Assembly (NCBI RefSeq): GCF_001422885.1
Contig: NZ_LMMZ01000005.1
Coordinates: forward strand, 124,001-188,000
DNA length: 64,000 nt
Reading direction: 5' to 3'
Source: Methylobacterium sp. Leaf104
GTDB lineage: Bacteria; Pseudomonadota; Alphaproteobacteria; Rhizobiales; Beijerinckiaceae
Shown here: piece after piece, positions 41,060-49,824 of the stretch
How positions within the stretch are numbered: position 1 is the stretch's first letter
Layout: every line of letters starts with the position of its first letter
Made by a program: the position numbers and the translations under genes
Notes under the pieces: model-generated
What the model saw: the letters and a program-made list of their open reading frames with translations, nothing else
Told to the model about the DNA's origin: nothing
Database searches by the model: none

Positions 41060-42247
41060 TCAGGACACGGCTTCGAAGCGCGGAACGGGCTCGAGCCGGG
41101 AGAAGGGGCGTAGGCGCGGCTCGCAAGCGGCGCGGTGCATCGAGAGCTGCTCGTCGACGAATCGCGAGAACCGGATGCGGAACAGGTCGGCGGAGAACGG
41201 CTCCGCCTGATTCCAGCAGGCCTCGCGGGTGAAACTCTCTTCCTGCCGGATGAAGTCGCAGACGCAGGACGCGATGGCGCCGGGCTCGGGGGTGTCGAAG
41301 AACAGGCCCGTGCGGTTCGGTCCGCGGACCTGGACGGTCTCGCGGGCACCGCCGCGGCCGAGGGCGAGGACCGGCGTCCCCTCCGACTGGGCCTCCACCA
41401 CGATGATTCCGAAATCCTCCTCGGCCGCGAAGACGAAGGCGCGGGCGGTGGCCATGAGGCGGCGCAGCTCCTCGTCGGACACGAAGCCCGAGAAGGAGAC
41501 GTTCGCGGTCGCGATCGCCTTCAGCCGATCGGCCTCTGGACCGGTGCCCGCGACCACGAGGTCGAGCCCGGGCAGTTGCGCGAAGGCGCGCACCACCGCC
41601 TCGACGTTCTTGTAGGGAACGAGGCGGCTCGCCACGAGGAAGTGGTTCGCCCGCGGCCCGTCGTAGCGCTGGCTCGACAGGGTGACGGGCGGCGGGATCA
41701 CCTCGGCGCTGCGTCCGTACACCTTGTGGATGCGCCGGGCCACGAAGCCGGAATTCGCGATGATCGCGTTCGGCCCGGCCGCCGTACGGTAGTCCCACAG
41801 GCGCATGCGGTGAAGGACGAGGCGCGCGAGGAGGCCCTTGAGGCCCCTCTCGCAGTTGCTCTCGCGCAGATAGGTGTGCTGGAGGTCCCAGGCGTAGCGC
41901 ATCGGCGAGTGGACGTAGGACACGTGAAGCTGGTCGGGCCCGGTGAGCACGCCCTTGGCGACAGCGTAACTGCTGGAAATGACCAGATCGTAGCTCGACA
42001 GGTCGAACTGCTCGATCGCGAGGGGCATCAGCGGCAGGTAGTGCCGGTGTCGCGTGCGCGCGAAGGGCAGGTGCTGGATGAAGCTCGTTCGCGCATGATC
42101 GTAGCCGAGATGCGCTCGCGAAGCTTCGGGCAGGAAGTCGAACAGCGTATAGACGTGCGCCTGGGGATAGATCTTGAGCAGCTGACGCAGCACCTGCTCG
42201 GCGCCTCCGACCACATACAGCCAGTCGTGAACGATCGCGACACGCAT
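41060..42247 (-). CDS. Glycosyltransferase, GT4-like (WbaZ-like)
   Basis: 395 residues from ATG 42247; an in-frame ATG at 42256 adds three residues and is equally possible. The core starts MRVAIVHDWLYVVGGAEQVLRQLLKIYP and carries SYVHSPMRYAWDL, a typical acceptor-side loop in WbaZ-like enzymes, VASRLVPYKNVEAVVRAF, and the donor-site EEDFGIIVVEAQSEGTPVLALGRGGARETV. First gene of the exopolysaccharide operon, 12 nt upstream of the co-polymerase. The priming phosphoglycosyltransferase that should come before it is not in the window. Confidence 0.88.
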   Translation of the reverse strand: MRVAIVHDWLYVVGGAEQVLRQLLKIYPQAHVYTLFDFLPEASRAHLGYDHARTSFIQHLPFARTRHRHYLPLMPLAIEQFDLSSYDLVISSSYAVAKGVLTGPDQLHVSYVHSPMRYAWDLQHTYLRESNCERGLKGLLARLVLHRMRLWDYRTAAGPNAIIANSGFVARRIHKVYGRSAEVIPPPVTLSSQRYDGPRANHFLVASRLVPYKNVEAVVRAFAQLPGLDLVVAGTGPEADRLKAIATANVSFSGFVSDEELRRLMATARAFVFAAEEDFGIIVVEAQSEGTPVLALGRGGARETVQVRGPNRTGLFFDTPEPGAIASCVCDFIRQEESFTREACWNQAEPFSADLFRIRFSRFVDEQLSMHRAACEPRLRPFSRLEPVPRFEAVS

Positions 42248-42374
42248 CCGAACCATCCTTGCCGGCACGCCGGACACGAGGTGAATTTCCGCTGACTGTC
42301 GGCCCGAACGCCGACCGGCCGGAGCGCTACTCCCGAAAGGCAAAATACTACGACCAACCCGGAGGTAAAAGCAG

Positions 42375-42402
42375 TATCTCGAGAGACTAGTACTTAGAGA
42401 TA
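42375..42402. promoter_or_regulatory. Imperfect palindrome upstream of the exopolysaccharide operon
   Basis: TATCTC and GAGATA arms around the central palindrome ACTAGT, in the AT-rich 250-bp spacer upstream of the first glycosyltransferase. Candidate regulator site; by eye only. The spacer also has a TTGACA on the plus strand near 42435. Confidence 0.35.
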
Positions 42403-42507
42403 ATGGTCTAGCGTCCGCTTTGTCGAAAATTGTTTGACAGACTGTAGGGCCTCATTAACGATCGGGCCTAAAAAACCATCCTGGCCGTCCGGGACGGTGC
42501 GAGTCGT

Positions 42508-43596
42508 TCACGGTACGACGGCGCCGGCCAGCGGCGCGGGGCCGGTTCCCCGGTCGCACCAGCGCCGCAGTGCTGCGCCGAGGGGCACTTCGACGACGCG
42601 GTGCAGCCACTCGCCGAGAGCGATCGACGCCGATAGCGCCAGGACGAAGACCAAGGCGACCCGCAACGGGCCGGGCGCCACCAGGACGGCCGCCACCTTG
42701 CCACCGACATGCAACATCAAGTTGTGGATAAGGTAGAATGCATAGCTGGCATTCCCCTGGGAGAGGAGCCAGCGCCACCGCAGGACGACGCCGCCCCGCT
42801 CCAGCAGCACCAGCGCGCCGACCGCCAAGAAAGCGGCGGTCCCCCAGACCAAGGGGCGCAGGAACCCCGTCATCTCCAGGTCGGCGCCGAGGGTGATCGC
42901 CGCGGCCTGTCCTGCGAGGACGATCGACGCCGCGGCCGCGAGGGCCACCCCGGCGGTGCGCCGAACCGGGAAGCCAGGCGGCGGCACGCCGAGGTGGTGA
43001 TAGGCGTAGCCGAGGCCTGCACCGGCGACGAATTCGAGCACGATCGGCTTGGTGTAATAGGCCCAGTACAGTCCCGGCACTGGCGCGAGGCCGAGAACGA
43101 CCAGGGCGCCGAAGGCCAGGGCGAGACCGGTCATCCGCGCCCGCAGGCTCGTCACTAGCAGCAGGGCGGCGAAGACGGCATAGAAGAACATCTCGTAATT
43201 GAGCGTCCAGCCGACGGAATTCAGGGGTTCGACATAGCCGCCGCGCGAGAACGGCAGGAACAGCAGCGACTGCACCACATAGTCGGGTCGCAGTTCGACG
43301 ATGCCGATCGGCTTCAGGCCAGCGAGCGCCACAAGCGCCAGTGCGAGGGTCACGAGCCAGTACAGCGGCACGACTCGGATTGCCCGGCGCAGCAGGAAGG
43401 AGCCGGGGGTCTCGCCCCGCCCCGCCGTGCTCACGAACATGATGAAGCCGGACAGGACGAAGAAGGCGTCCACGCCCGCCGCGCCGAACGCGAGGGCGTC
43501 GGGCAGCGGCAGGATGGGGCCGGCGTAGAGGCCGAAATGCGTCAGGAAGACCGCATAGGCCGCCAGGGCGCGCAGGATCTGCAGATTGTAGATCAT
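42508..43596 (-). CDS. Acyltransferase-3 family membrane protein (ExoZ/OafA-like)
   Basis: 362 residues with about ten helices and no SGNH domain. MIYNLQILRALAAYAVFLTHFGLY places Arg9 and His20 at the conserved positions, followed by GAAGVDAFFVLSGFIMFVS. Short AT3 proteins of this kind (ExoZ) acetylate exopolysaccharides. It lies just upstream of the exopolysaccharide operon on the same strand but is separated by a 250-bp spacer with its own regulatory sequence, so it may be a separate transcript that modifies the same polymer. Confidence 0.88.
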   Translation of the reverse strand: MIYNLQILRALAAYAVFLTHFGLYAGPILPLPDALAFGAAGVDAFFVLSGFIMFVSTAGRGETPGSFLLRRAIRVVPLYWLVTLALALVALAGLKPIGIVELRPDYVVQSLLFLPFSRGGYVEPLNSVGWTLNYEMFFYAVFAALLLVTSLRARMTGLALAFGALVVLGLAPVPGLYWAYYTKPIVLEFVAGAGLGYAYHHLGVPPPGFPVRRTAGVALAAAASIVLAGQAAAITLGADLEMTGFLRPLVWGTAAFLAVGALVLLERGGVVLRWRWLLSQGNASYAFYLIHNLMLHVGGKVAAVLVAPGPLRVALVFVLALSASIALGEWLHRVVEVPLGAALRRWCDRGTGPAPLAGAVVP

Positions 43597-44017
43597 CTCT
43601 CGCCGAAGGATCGCATGTCGCCGCCCGCCGGACTGGGAGGGCGTCCGTTCAACGCCCGATCGCAGGACCTGAACGCACCGCCGGCCCTAAAGTCACGCTA
43701 TTCCAGCCATTATCCTGAATCATCCGGCTTTTCTACAATTCTCGTCAGACTTTGTTCATCACGACGGAAGCTCTCGCTGCTGACCGACCGAATCGTAGTG
43801 AATTTCGCAGTTTCGGGCCTTTACGGAAAGCGCCTGTAAAGCTGCGCGCCGCGATCGTCACAAGAACGATGCCGCCACCCGAAGGCCGAAGATTGATCCG
43901 GAGTCGATAACCCCCACCTTTCGCAACACAGATCGGAATTTACCATCGTCAATCTTGCCATTTGACAATCTCCGCTTTCGGCCAATACATGGCCTGATCC
44001 TAGAAAGGAGCCGCACC
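43597..44017 (+). promoter_or_regulatory. Divergent promoter region with sigma-70-like promoter for the carrier-protein operon
   Basis: 420 bp between the acyltransferase and the carrier-protein gene, AT-rich on average. TTGACA (43962-43967), 17 nt, ATACAT (43985-43990) is a good sigma-70 promoter ending 28 nt before the TTG start, and AAAGGAG (44004-44010) is the ribosome site. No other gene is visible. Confidence 0.6.
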
Positions 44018-44272
44018 TTGGTCACTTCCCAAGACATTCGTCAGATCCTCGCCTCGAACGAGGCGCTGGCGCCGATCGCCGATCAGATTTCGGACGACGA
44101 GAGCCTGTTCGATCGCGGCCTCGACTCGTTCGGATCGGTCCAGCTCATGCTCGCGCTCGAGGAGCGGTTCGGCATCGAGTTCCCGGACGAGTTCCTGAGC
44201 CGCAAGTCCTTCGCCACGATCGGTGCGATCCGCGAGACCGTCGCCGCCGTGATCCGTCCGCAGGCCGCATGA
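44018..44272 (+). CDS. Acyl carrier protein of the aminoacyl-carrier pathway
   Basis: 84 residues from TTG 44018: AAAGGAG lies 7 nt before the TTG and a promoter just upstream. An in-frame ATG at 43955 would sit inside the promoter, so I reject it. A four-helix carrier protein with the phosphopantetheine site GLDSFGSVQLM at Ser37; acidic helix 2 (LALEERFGIEFPDEFL). The motif is DSF instead of the usual DSL of fatty-acid ACP, fitting a dedicated carrier. It must be made holo by a phosphopantetheinyl transferase encoded elsewhere. It overlaps the dehydrogenase gene by 4 nt. Its likely loading enzyme is the ligase at 45432-46400. Confidence 0.9.
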   Translation: MVTSQDIRQILASNEALAPIADQISDDESLFDRGLDSFGSVQLMLALEERFGIEFPDEFLSRKSFATIGAIRETVAAVIRPQAA

Positions 44273-45432
44273 GCACCCTGGCCCAGCGCGCGCAGCGTGC
44301 GGCGGCGGTCGCGGCGCTCCATGCCGACGTCGTCGACCGCGAGGGCCGCTTCCCCCTGGAAGCGGTCACGGCCCTCAAGGCGGAGCGCCTGCTGGGCCTT
44401 CAGATCCCGAGCCAGTTCGGCGGCGAGGGCGCAGGGCTGCGCGAGATCGCGGACGTGTGCAGCACCCTCGGGCAGGCCTGCAGCAGCGCGGCGATGGTCT
44501 TCGCCATGCACCACATCAAGGTCGCGAGCCTGGTGGCGCACGGCCTCGACAGCACTTGGCACTGCCACCTGATGGAGCGGATCGCCCAGGAACAGCTTCT
44601 CGTCGCCTCCTCGACCACGGAGGCCGGGATCGGCGGCGACCTGCGCACCAGCTTCTGTGCCGTCGAGACCACCGGGACTGTCTTCGCCCTGGGCAAGGAC
44701 GCCTCGGTGATCTCCTACGGGACCCAGGCCGACCTGATCCTCGCCACAGCCCGGCGCCACCCGGAGGCCGTGGGCTCCGACCAGGTGCTGGTGGCCCTGT
44801 TCGCCGATCAGATCTCCCTGGAGCGCAAGACCGTGTGGGACACACTGGGCATGCGCGGCACCTGCAGCGACGGCTTCCGCCTGGAGGCTCGGGATATTCC
44901 CGTCGCGCAGATCCTGCCTAAGCCCTTCGCGGAGATCGCGGCCCAGTCGATGCTGGCCTCCTCGCATCTCCTGTGGAGCAGCGTCTGGTACGGCATCGCC
45001 AATTCCGCCGTCGACCGCGCCCGCACCTTCGTGCAGGCCGAGGCCCGGCGCCAGCCGGGACAGGTGCCCCCCACCGCCCTGCGCCTCGCGGAGGTCTCCA
45101 ACGCGCTCCAGGCGATGCGGGCCGCCATCGTCTCGGCGCTCCGCCGCTACGAGGACGCGCACGGGGACGCCGATACCATCGGGTCGATCGGCTTCTCGGT
45201 CATGCTCAACAACCTGAAGACGACCGCCTCCGAGATGGCCGTCGACATCGTGCAGCGCGCCCTCTCGATCGTCGGCCTCGCCGGCTACAAGAACGGCACG
45301 CCCTTCAGCCTCGGCCGCCCGTTGCGCGACGTCCTCTCGGCGCCGCTGATGATCGGAAACGACCGCATCCTCGCCAACACCGCCAAGCTTCTGCTCGTGC
45401 AGAAGGGCGGCGGCCAGCTCATGAGCGCGTGA
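44269..45432 (+). CDS. Acyl-CoA-dehydrogenase-like flavoprotein
   Basis: 387 residues of acyl-CoA dehydrogenase fold: N-terminal helices (about 1-115), a beta domain with [16 protein letters not shown] and [17 protein letters not shown] (FAD and substrate contacts), and a C-terminal helical bundle. The region that carries the catalytic Glu in short/medium-chain enzymes (YEGT in the family) reads LMIGNDRIL here, without Glu, so the base is elsewhere or the activity differs. In natural-product pathways, relatives oxidise aminoacyl groups tethered to carrier proteins (prolyl-S-PCP to pyrrolyl-S-PCP). By context the substrate here could be an aminoacyl-S-carrier. Overlaps the genes on both sides. 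Confidence 0.87.
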   Translation: MSTLAQRAQRAAAVAALHADVVDREGRFPLEAVTALKAERLLGLQIPSQFGGEGAGLREIADVCSTLGQACSSAAMVFAMHHIKVASLVAHGLDSTWHCHLMERIAQEQLLVASSTTEAGIGGDLRTSFCAVETTGTVFALGKDASVISYGTQADLILATARRHPEAVGSDQVLVALFADQISLERKTVWDTLGMRGTCSDGFRLEARDIPVAQILPKPFAEIAAQSMLASSHLLWSSVWYGIANSAVDRARTFVQAEARRQPGQVPPTALRLAEVSNALQAMRAAIVSALRRYEDAHGDADTIGSIGFSVMLNNLKTTASEMAVDIVQRALSIVGLAGYKNGTPFSLGRPLRDVLSAPLMIGNDRILANTAKLLLVQKGGGQLMSA

Positions 45433-46400
45433 TGGACTCGACCTTCTCCACCCCGGCGGATGCCCGCGCCACCGAGATCTTCGACGAGGCCGCGGACGCC
45501 GTCCCGAGCTTCCTCGACCGTTTGTTCGACCAGGGTCTCCTGGTGCGCACCGGCGTAGACGGTCTCTATGGCCGCAGCGGTGCCTTCGAGAGCGTCGTCG
45601 ACGCCCTCGAGCGCCTGATCAGCCGCCTCGGCGCGGCCGACGGGGCCGAGGTGATGCGCTTTCCTCCCGGCATGAGCCGGCCGGCCTTCGAGCGCAGCGG
45701 CTACCTCAAGGGCTTCCCGAACCTCGCCGGCACGGTGCACAGCTTCTGTGGCAACGAGGCGGAGCATGCCGAGCTCCTCGCCTGCGTCGAGGCCCGGAGC
45801 GACTGGACCGGTCACCAGCAGGCGACGGACATCGTTCTCACGCCCGCGGCCTGCTACCCGCTGTATCCGGCCGCCGCCGCGCGCGGCCGGCTGCCCGAAG
45901 GGGGCGGCCTGTTCGACCTGCAATCCTACTGCTTCCGGCGCGAGCCCAGCCTTGAGCCGACCCGGATGCAACTCTTCCGGATGCGCGAATACGTCCGCAT
46001 GGGCAGCCCCGAGCAGGTGCTCGCCTTCCGCGAATCCTGGCTCGCCCGCGGCACCGAGATGATCCGCAGCCTCGACCTTCCGCTGGCCATCGACGTGGCG
46101 AACGACCCGTTCTTCGGCCGGGCCGGGCGGATGCTCGCCAACAACCAGCGCCAGCAGAACCTGAAGTTTGAGCTGAACGTGCCGGTGAACAGCGTCGAGA
46201 AGCCCACCGCCTGCCTCAGCTTCAACTACCACCAGGATCACTTCGGAACGACCTGGGACCTGCGCCAGGCCGACGGCAGCGTCGCTCACACCGCCTGCGT
46301 CGGCTTCGGCCTGGAGCGGATCACCCTGGCGCTGCTGCGCCATCACGGCCTGGACCTCGCCGCCTGGCCGGACGCCGTGCGCGCCACCCTGTGGGGCTGA
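45432..46400 (+). CDS. Amino acid:[carrier protein] ligase (class II aaRS-like)
   Basis: 322 residues, the size of truncated seryl-tRNA-synthetase homologues that activate small amino acids and attach them to the phosphopantetheine of carrier proteins instead of tRNA. The tRNA-binding arm is missing. Motif 2 is [20 protein letters not shown] and motif 3 [12 protein letters not shown]. Expected zinc ligands Cys141 ([10 protein letters not shown]), Glu186 (FRMREY) and Cys289 (HTACVGFG) have spacings of 45 and 103, the same as I recall for Bradyrhizobium Bll0957 (Cys131, Glu176, Cys279). The known substrates are glycine or alanine; the one here is not readable. Its neighbour carrier protein is the obvious acceptor. 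ATG overlaps the dehydrogenase TGA by one base. Confidence 0.92.
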   Translation: MDSTFSTPADARATEIFDEAADAVPSFLDRLFDQGLLVRTGVDGLYGRSGAFESVVDALERLISRLGAADGAEVMRFPPGMSRPAFERSGYLKGFPNLAGTVHSFCGNEAEHAELLACVEARSDWTGHQQATDIVLTPAACYPLYPAAAARGRLPEGGGLFDLQSYCFRREPSLEPTRMQLFRMREYVRMGSPEQVLAFRESWLARGTEMIRSLDLPLAIDVANDPFFGRAGRMLANNQRQQNLKFELNVPVNSVEKPTACLSFNYHQDHFGTTWDLRQADGSVAHTACVGFGLERITLALLRHHGLDLAAWPDAVRATLWG

Positions 46401-46404
46401 GCTG

Positions 46405-47379
46405 GTGACCACCGCACTTCTCCGGCCGGCACCGGGCCTCGGCCCCGCGACGCCCTACGTGCCGCACCCGCTCCACGCGGCCGACCGCAACTGGCCGGAG
46501 ACGAACTGCTACGTCGATCTCTGGATCGAGCTTCTGCACGGGCGCGGCCTCGTGCCCGAGGCGATGCTGGGCTTCACCCTGAGGCAGGATTTCGAGGGCG
46601 ACCAATTCACCTTCTTCAAGCCGCCGGCGGCCGATATCGAGCGGCTCTACGGGCTCGAGGTGCTGGAGCTCGCGGTCTACGACAGCCTCGAAGCGCAGGC
46701 CCTGGTCCAGGTGCCTCGGGGCCGGCCGGTGCTGGTGGAGGTCGACGCGATCCATCTGCCCGACACCCACGGCACCACCTACGGCCGGGAGCACGGCAAG
46801 ACCACGATCGGCATCCTGGCCCTGGACCCAGAGACGGAGGAGCTCGACTACCTGCACAATGCCGGTCGCTTCCACCTCTCCGGCGGCGATTACCACGGCA
46901 TCTTCGGGCAAGCCGTGCTGCCCCCCTATGCGGAGTTCGTGAAGGCGGTCGCACCGCCCATGAACGCGGCCGAGCTGCCGGGCGCCGCGCTCGAGCTGCT
47001 GCGACGCCACCGCGCCCGGGCGCCCGGGCACAATCCGGTGCTGGCTTTCCGCGACACCCTCGCGCGGACCGCACCGGCCCTGGTGCAGCGGCCCCTCGGC
47101 GTCTTCCACGCCTATGCCTTCAACACCACCCGCCAGCTCGGCGCGAATTTCGAGATGCTCGCGAGCCATCTCGCCTGGCTCGACGCAGCGGGCGCCGGCC
47201 CCTTCGCCTCCGCTTCGGACACGGCCGTTCGGCTCGCCGTCGAGGCCAAGGCCTTCCAGTTCCAGCTCGCCCGGGCCTTCCATCGCCGCAGCGCCGAGGG
47301 ACTCGCGCCGCGCCTGGACCGGCTCGCAGCCACCTACGCGGACGTGTTCGCGGCTCTCGACCGCGCCCTCGGCCGATAG
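46405..47379 (+). CDS. DUF1839-family protein
   Basis: 324 residues from GTG 46405, 4 nt after the ligase. The family's core is visible in HPLHAADRNWPETNCYVDLWIELLHGRGLVPEAMLGFTL and DFEGDQFTFFKPP, followed by HLPDTHGTTYGREHGKTTIGI and YLHNAGRFHLSGGDY. No transmembrane segment or signal. The family has no biochemically proven role that I know; from memory it accompanies amino acid:carrier ligases, and a cysteine (Cys36 in ETNCY) followed by His/Asp-rich blocks makes a transfer role imaginable. That is inference. Confidence 0.85.
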   Translation: MTTALLRPAPGLGPATPYVPHPLHAADRNWPETNCYVDLWIELLHGRGLVPEAMLGFTLRQDFEGDQFTFFKPPAADIERLYGLEVLELAVYDSLEAQALVQVPRGRPVLVEVDAIHLPDTHGTTYGREHGKTTIGILALDPETEELDYLHNAGRFHLSGGDYHGIFGQAVLPPYAEFVKAVAPPMNAAELPGAALELLRRHRARAPGHNPVLAFRDTLARTAPALVQRPLGVFHAYAFNTTRQLGANFEMLASHLAWLDAAGAGPFASASDTAVRLAVEAKAFQFQLARAFHRRSAEGLAPRLDRLAATYADVFAALDRALGR

Positions 47380-47388
47380 GGGCGGAAC

Positions 47389-49824
47389 ATGGCCCGGATC
47401 CGGTCCATCGACGGTGTGGCTCCGCAGGCCGTGGACGGCCCTTGGCGGCTTGCCCTCACGCCGCCGGGCGCCTGGGCCGGACCGGGCGACCTGTCGGAGG
47501 CCGCTGACTGGATCCCGGCACCGGTGCCCGGCACCGGTGCCGCCGCCCTGCGCGACGCGGGCCGCTGGTCCGAGGCGGCGCCGACGCCGATCCATGACCG
47601 GGACGTGTGGTACCGAACCCGGCTGATCCAGGGCGGCTCCCTGCGCCTGCGCTTCGAAGGCCTCGCGACCCTCGCCGAGGTCTGGCTCGATGGCGTGTCC
47701 GTGCTGGTCTCCCACTCGATGTTCGAGGCGCACGCCCTCGAGGTCAATTTCCGGCCGGGCGCCGAGATCGTCCTCTGCTTCCGGTCGCTCCAGGCGGAAC
47801 TCGATCGCCCGGGCAAACGCGGGCGCTGGCGCCCCCGGATGATCACGCCGGGCTCCCTGCGGCACGTCCGCACGAGCCTCCTCGGCTTCATGCCGGGCTG
47901 GTGCCCGGAAATCGACCTCGTGGGTCCCTACCGCCCGGTGACCGTGGAGCCCCTGCGCCCCGGCGTGACGGAGGCAGACCTGCGGGCCACGTACGATGGC
48001 GAGACCGGCCGCCTCCTCGCGCGTCTGCGGATCTCCGGCCAACCCACCTCCGTCACCCTCCGCTGCGACGGCCGCGCCGTGGCCCTCGCGAAATCCGAGA
48101 CCGGCCTCTTCATCGGCACGCTCGCGCTGCCCGGCGTCGCGCCCTGGTGGCCGCACACCCACGGCACGCCCCATCTGCACCCGGTCAGCGTCGAGGTCGA
48201 CGGCGTGACGGTCGATCTCGGCCGGACGGGCTTTCGCACCCTATCGCTGGCGCGGCCCTTCGAGGAGGGCCTGGCCCTGGCCGTCAACGGCGTGCCGATC
48301 TTCTGCCGCGGTGCCAACTGGACACCCTCGGACCTCGTCGGCCTCGGAGCCGAGGATTGCGCCGCCCTCGTCGGCCTCGCGAGCGAGGCCGGCATGAACA
48401 TGCTGCGGGTCTCGGGCACCACGCTCTACCCGGCGCCCGGATTCTACGACCTCTGCGACGCCGCCGGCATCCTGGTCTGGCAGGACCTGATGCTGGCGAA
48501 TTTCGATTATCCGCACGATGCGGCCGGCTTCGCCGCCACGCTCGCCCGCGAGGTGACGGGCGTCCTCCAGCAGGCGCAGCTCGCCCCCTCTCTCGCCGTG
48601 ATCTGCGGCGGCAGCGAGGTCTGGCAGCAGGCCGCCATGCTCGGAGCGCCGCGCAGCGTCTGGGCCGACCCGTTCTGTGCCGAGACCCTGCCGGGGCTCG
48701 TCGGCGAGACCCGGCCCGACCTCGTGGTCGTGCCGAACTCGCCGTCGGGCGGCGACCTGCCGTTCTCTCCGAGCGCGGGCTGCACCCACTATTACGGCGT
48801 CGGCGCCTATCGCCGCCCCCTGGAGGATGCGCGCCGCGCCGAGGTGGGCTTCGCGAGCGAATGCCTGGCCTTCGCCAACCTGCCGGAGCCGGCGACCCTC
48901 GGACGGACGAGCCCGGCCGACCCGCTGTGGGACCGGGGTATTCCTCGCGACCGCGGCGCCGACTGGGATTTCGAGCAGGTGCGCGACCACTATGTCGGCC
49001 TGCTCTACGGCGTCGATCCCGCAGCCGTGCGCATCGACGATCCGGAGCGCTACCTCGAACTCGGCCGCGCCGCCGTCGCCGAGGTGATGGAAGCCACCTT
49101 CGCCGAGTGGCGAAGGGCGCGCTCGCCCACGGCCGGCGGGCTCGTCTGGTTCCTGCGCGACCTCGGGCCGGGCACCGGCTGGGGGGTGATCGATTCAACC
49201 CAGGCCCCGAAATCCGGCTGGTACGCCCTGAAGCGCGCCTTCCGCCCGGTGCAGGTGACCCTGTCGGACGAAGGCCTGGGCGGGCTGCACCTCCACGTCC
49301 ACAACGAGACCGCCGCGGGGCTGGATCTCCGCTTGGGACTGACCTTCGCGGACCGCACCGGCAAGGTCGCGGCACGGGCCGAGCGCGACCTGACAATCGG
49401 TCCGCGGGCGTCCCTGACCCTGTCCTCCGCCGAGATGCTCGGCCGCTTCTTCGATGCCACCGACAGCTACCGCTTCGGCCCACGCATCCACGACGTCGCG
49501 CATGCCCGCCTCGCGGACGCGCAGGGGACGGTCATCGCCGAGAGCTTCCACTTTCCCGGCCTCCGGCCGGTCGCCCCGGACGCGATCGGCCTGCAGGTCG
49601 CGCCCGTGGCCGACGCACCCGTGCCGACCCTGCGCATCGCCACCGACCACCTCGCCCTCGCAGTGAGCGTGCGGAGCCCGGAGGCGCGGCCTTGCGACAG
49701 CGGCTTCCACCTGGCGCCGGGCACGGAGAGGCTCGTCAGCTTCCCCGGTCACCACCAGGTTCCGCAAGGCGTGGTCGGGGCCCTCAACAGCCGAGAGATC
49801 GTGAGATTCGGTCATGATGCCTGA
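47389..49824 (+). CDS. Glycoside hydrolase family 2-like protein (beta-mannosidase type)
   Basis: 811 residues. A jelly-roll sugar-binding domain (about 15-180, DVWYRTRLIQGGSLRLRFEGLATLAEVWLDG) leads into Ig-like strands and a TIM barrel with FCRGANWTPSDLV. ICGGSEVW puts acid/base Glu410 and VGFASECLAF nucleophile Glu491 at the GH2 positions, so catalysis is possible. There is no signal peptide, so it is cytoplasmic, which is odd for a degradative enzyme and suits a biosynthetic or editing role. ATG has GGGGCGGAAC before it and lies 9 nt after the DUF1839 stop; it overlaps the next gene by 11 nt. Confidence 0.87.
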   Translation: MARIRSIDGVAPQAVDGPWRLALTPPGAWAGPGDLSEAADWIPAPVPGTGAAALRDAGRWSEAAPTPIHDRDVWYRTRLIQGGSLRLRFEGLATLAEVWLDGVSVLVSHSMFEAHALEVNFRPGAEIVLCFRSLQAELDRPGKRGRWRPRMITPGSLRHVRTSLLGFMPGWCPEIDLVGPYRPVTVEPLRPGVTEADLRATYDGETGRLLARLRISGQPTSVTLRCDGRAVALAKSETGLFIGTLALPGVAPWWPHTHGTPHLHPVSVEVDGVTVDLGRTGFRTLSLARPFEEGLALAVNGVPIFCRGANWTPSDLVGLGAEDCAALVGLASEAGMNMLRVSGTTLYPAPGFYDLCDAAGILVWQDLMLANFDYPHDAAGFAATLAREVTGVLQQAQLAPSLAVICGGSEVWQQAAMLGAPRSVWADPFCAETLPGLVGETRPDLVVVPNSPSGGDLPFSPSAGCTHYYGVGAYRRPLEDARRAEVGFASECLAFANLPEPATLGRTSPADPLWDRGIPRDRGADWDFEQVRDHYVGLLYGVDPAAVRIDDPERYLELGRAAVAEVMEATFAEWRRARSPTAGGLVWFLRDLGPGTGWGVIDSTQAPKSGWYALKRAFRPVQVTLSDEGLGGLHLHVHNETAAGLDLRLGLTFADRTGKVAARAERDLTIGPRASLTLSSAEMLGRFFDATDSYRFGPRIHDVAHARLADAQGTVIAESFHFPGLRPVAPDAIGLQVAPVADAPVPTLRIATDHLALAVSVRSPEARPCDSGFHLAPGTERLVSFPGHHQVPQGVVGALNSREIVRFGHDA

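Noticed and set aside
43955..44017. ATG 43955 as start of the carrier protein
   Set aside because: It lies upstream of and through the promoter and ribosome site; TTG 44018 has AAAGGAG at the right distance and begins the carrier fold.
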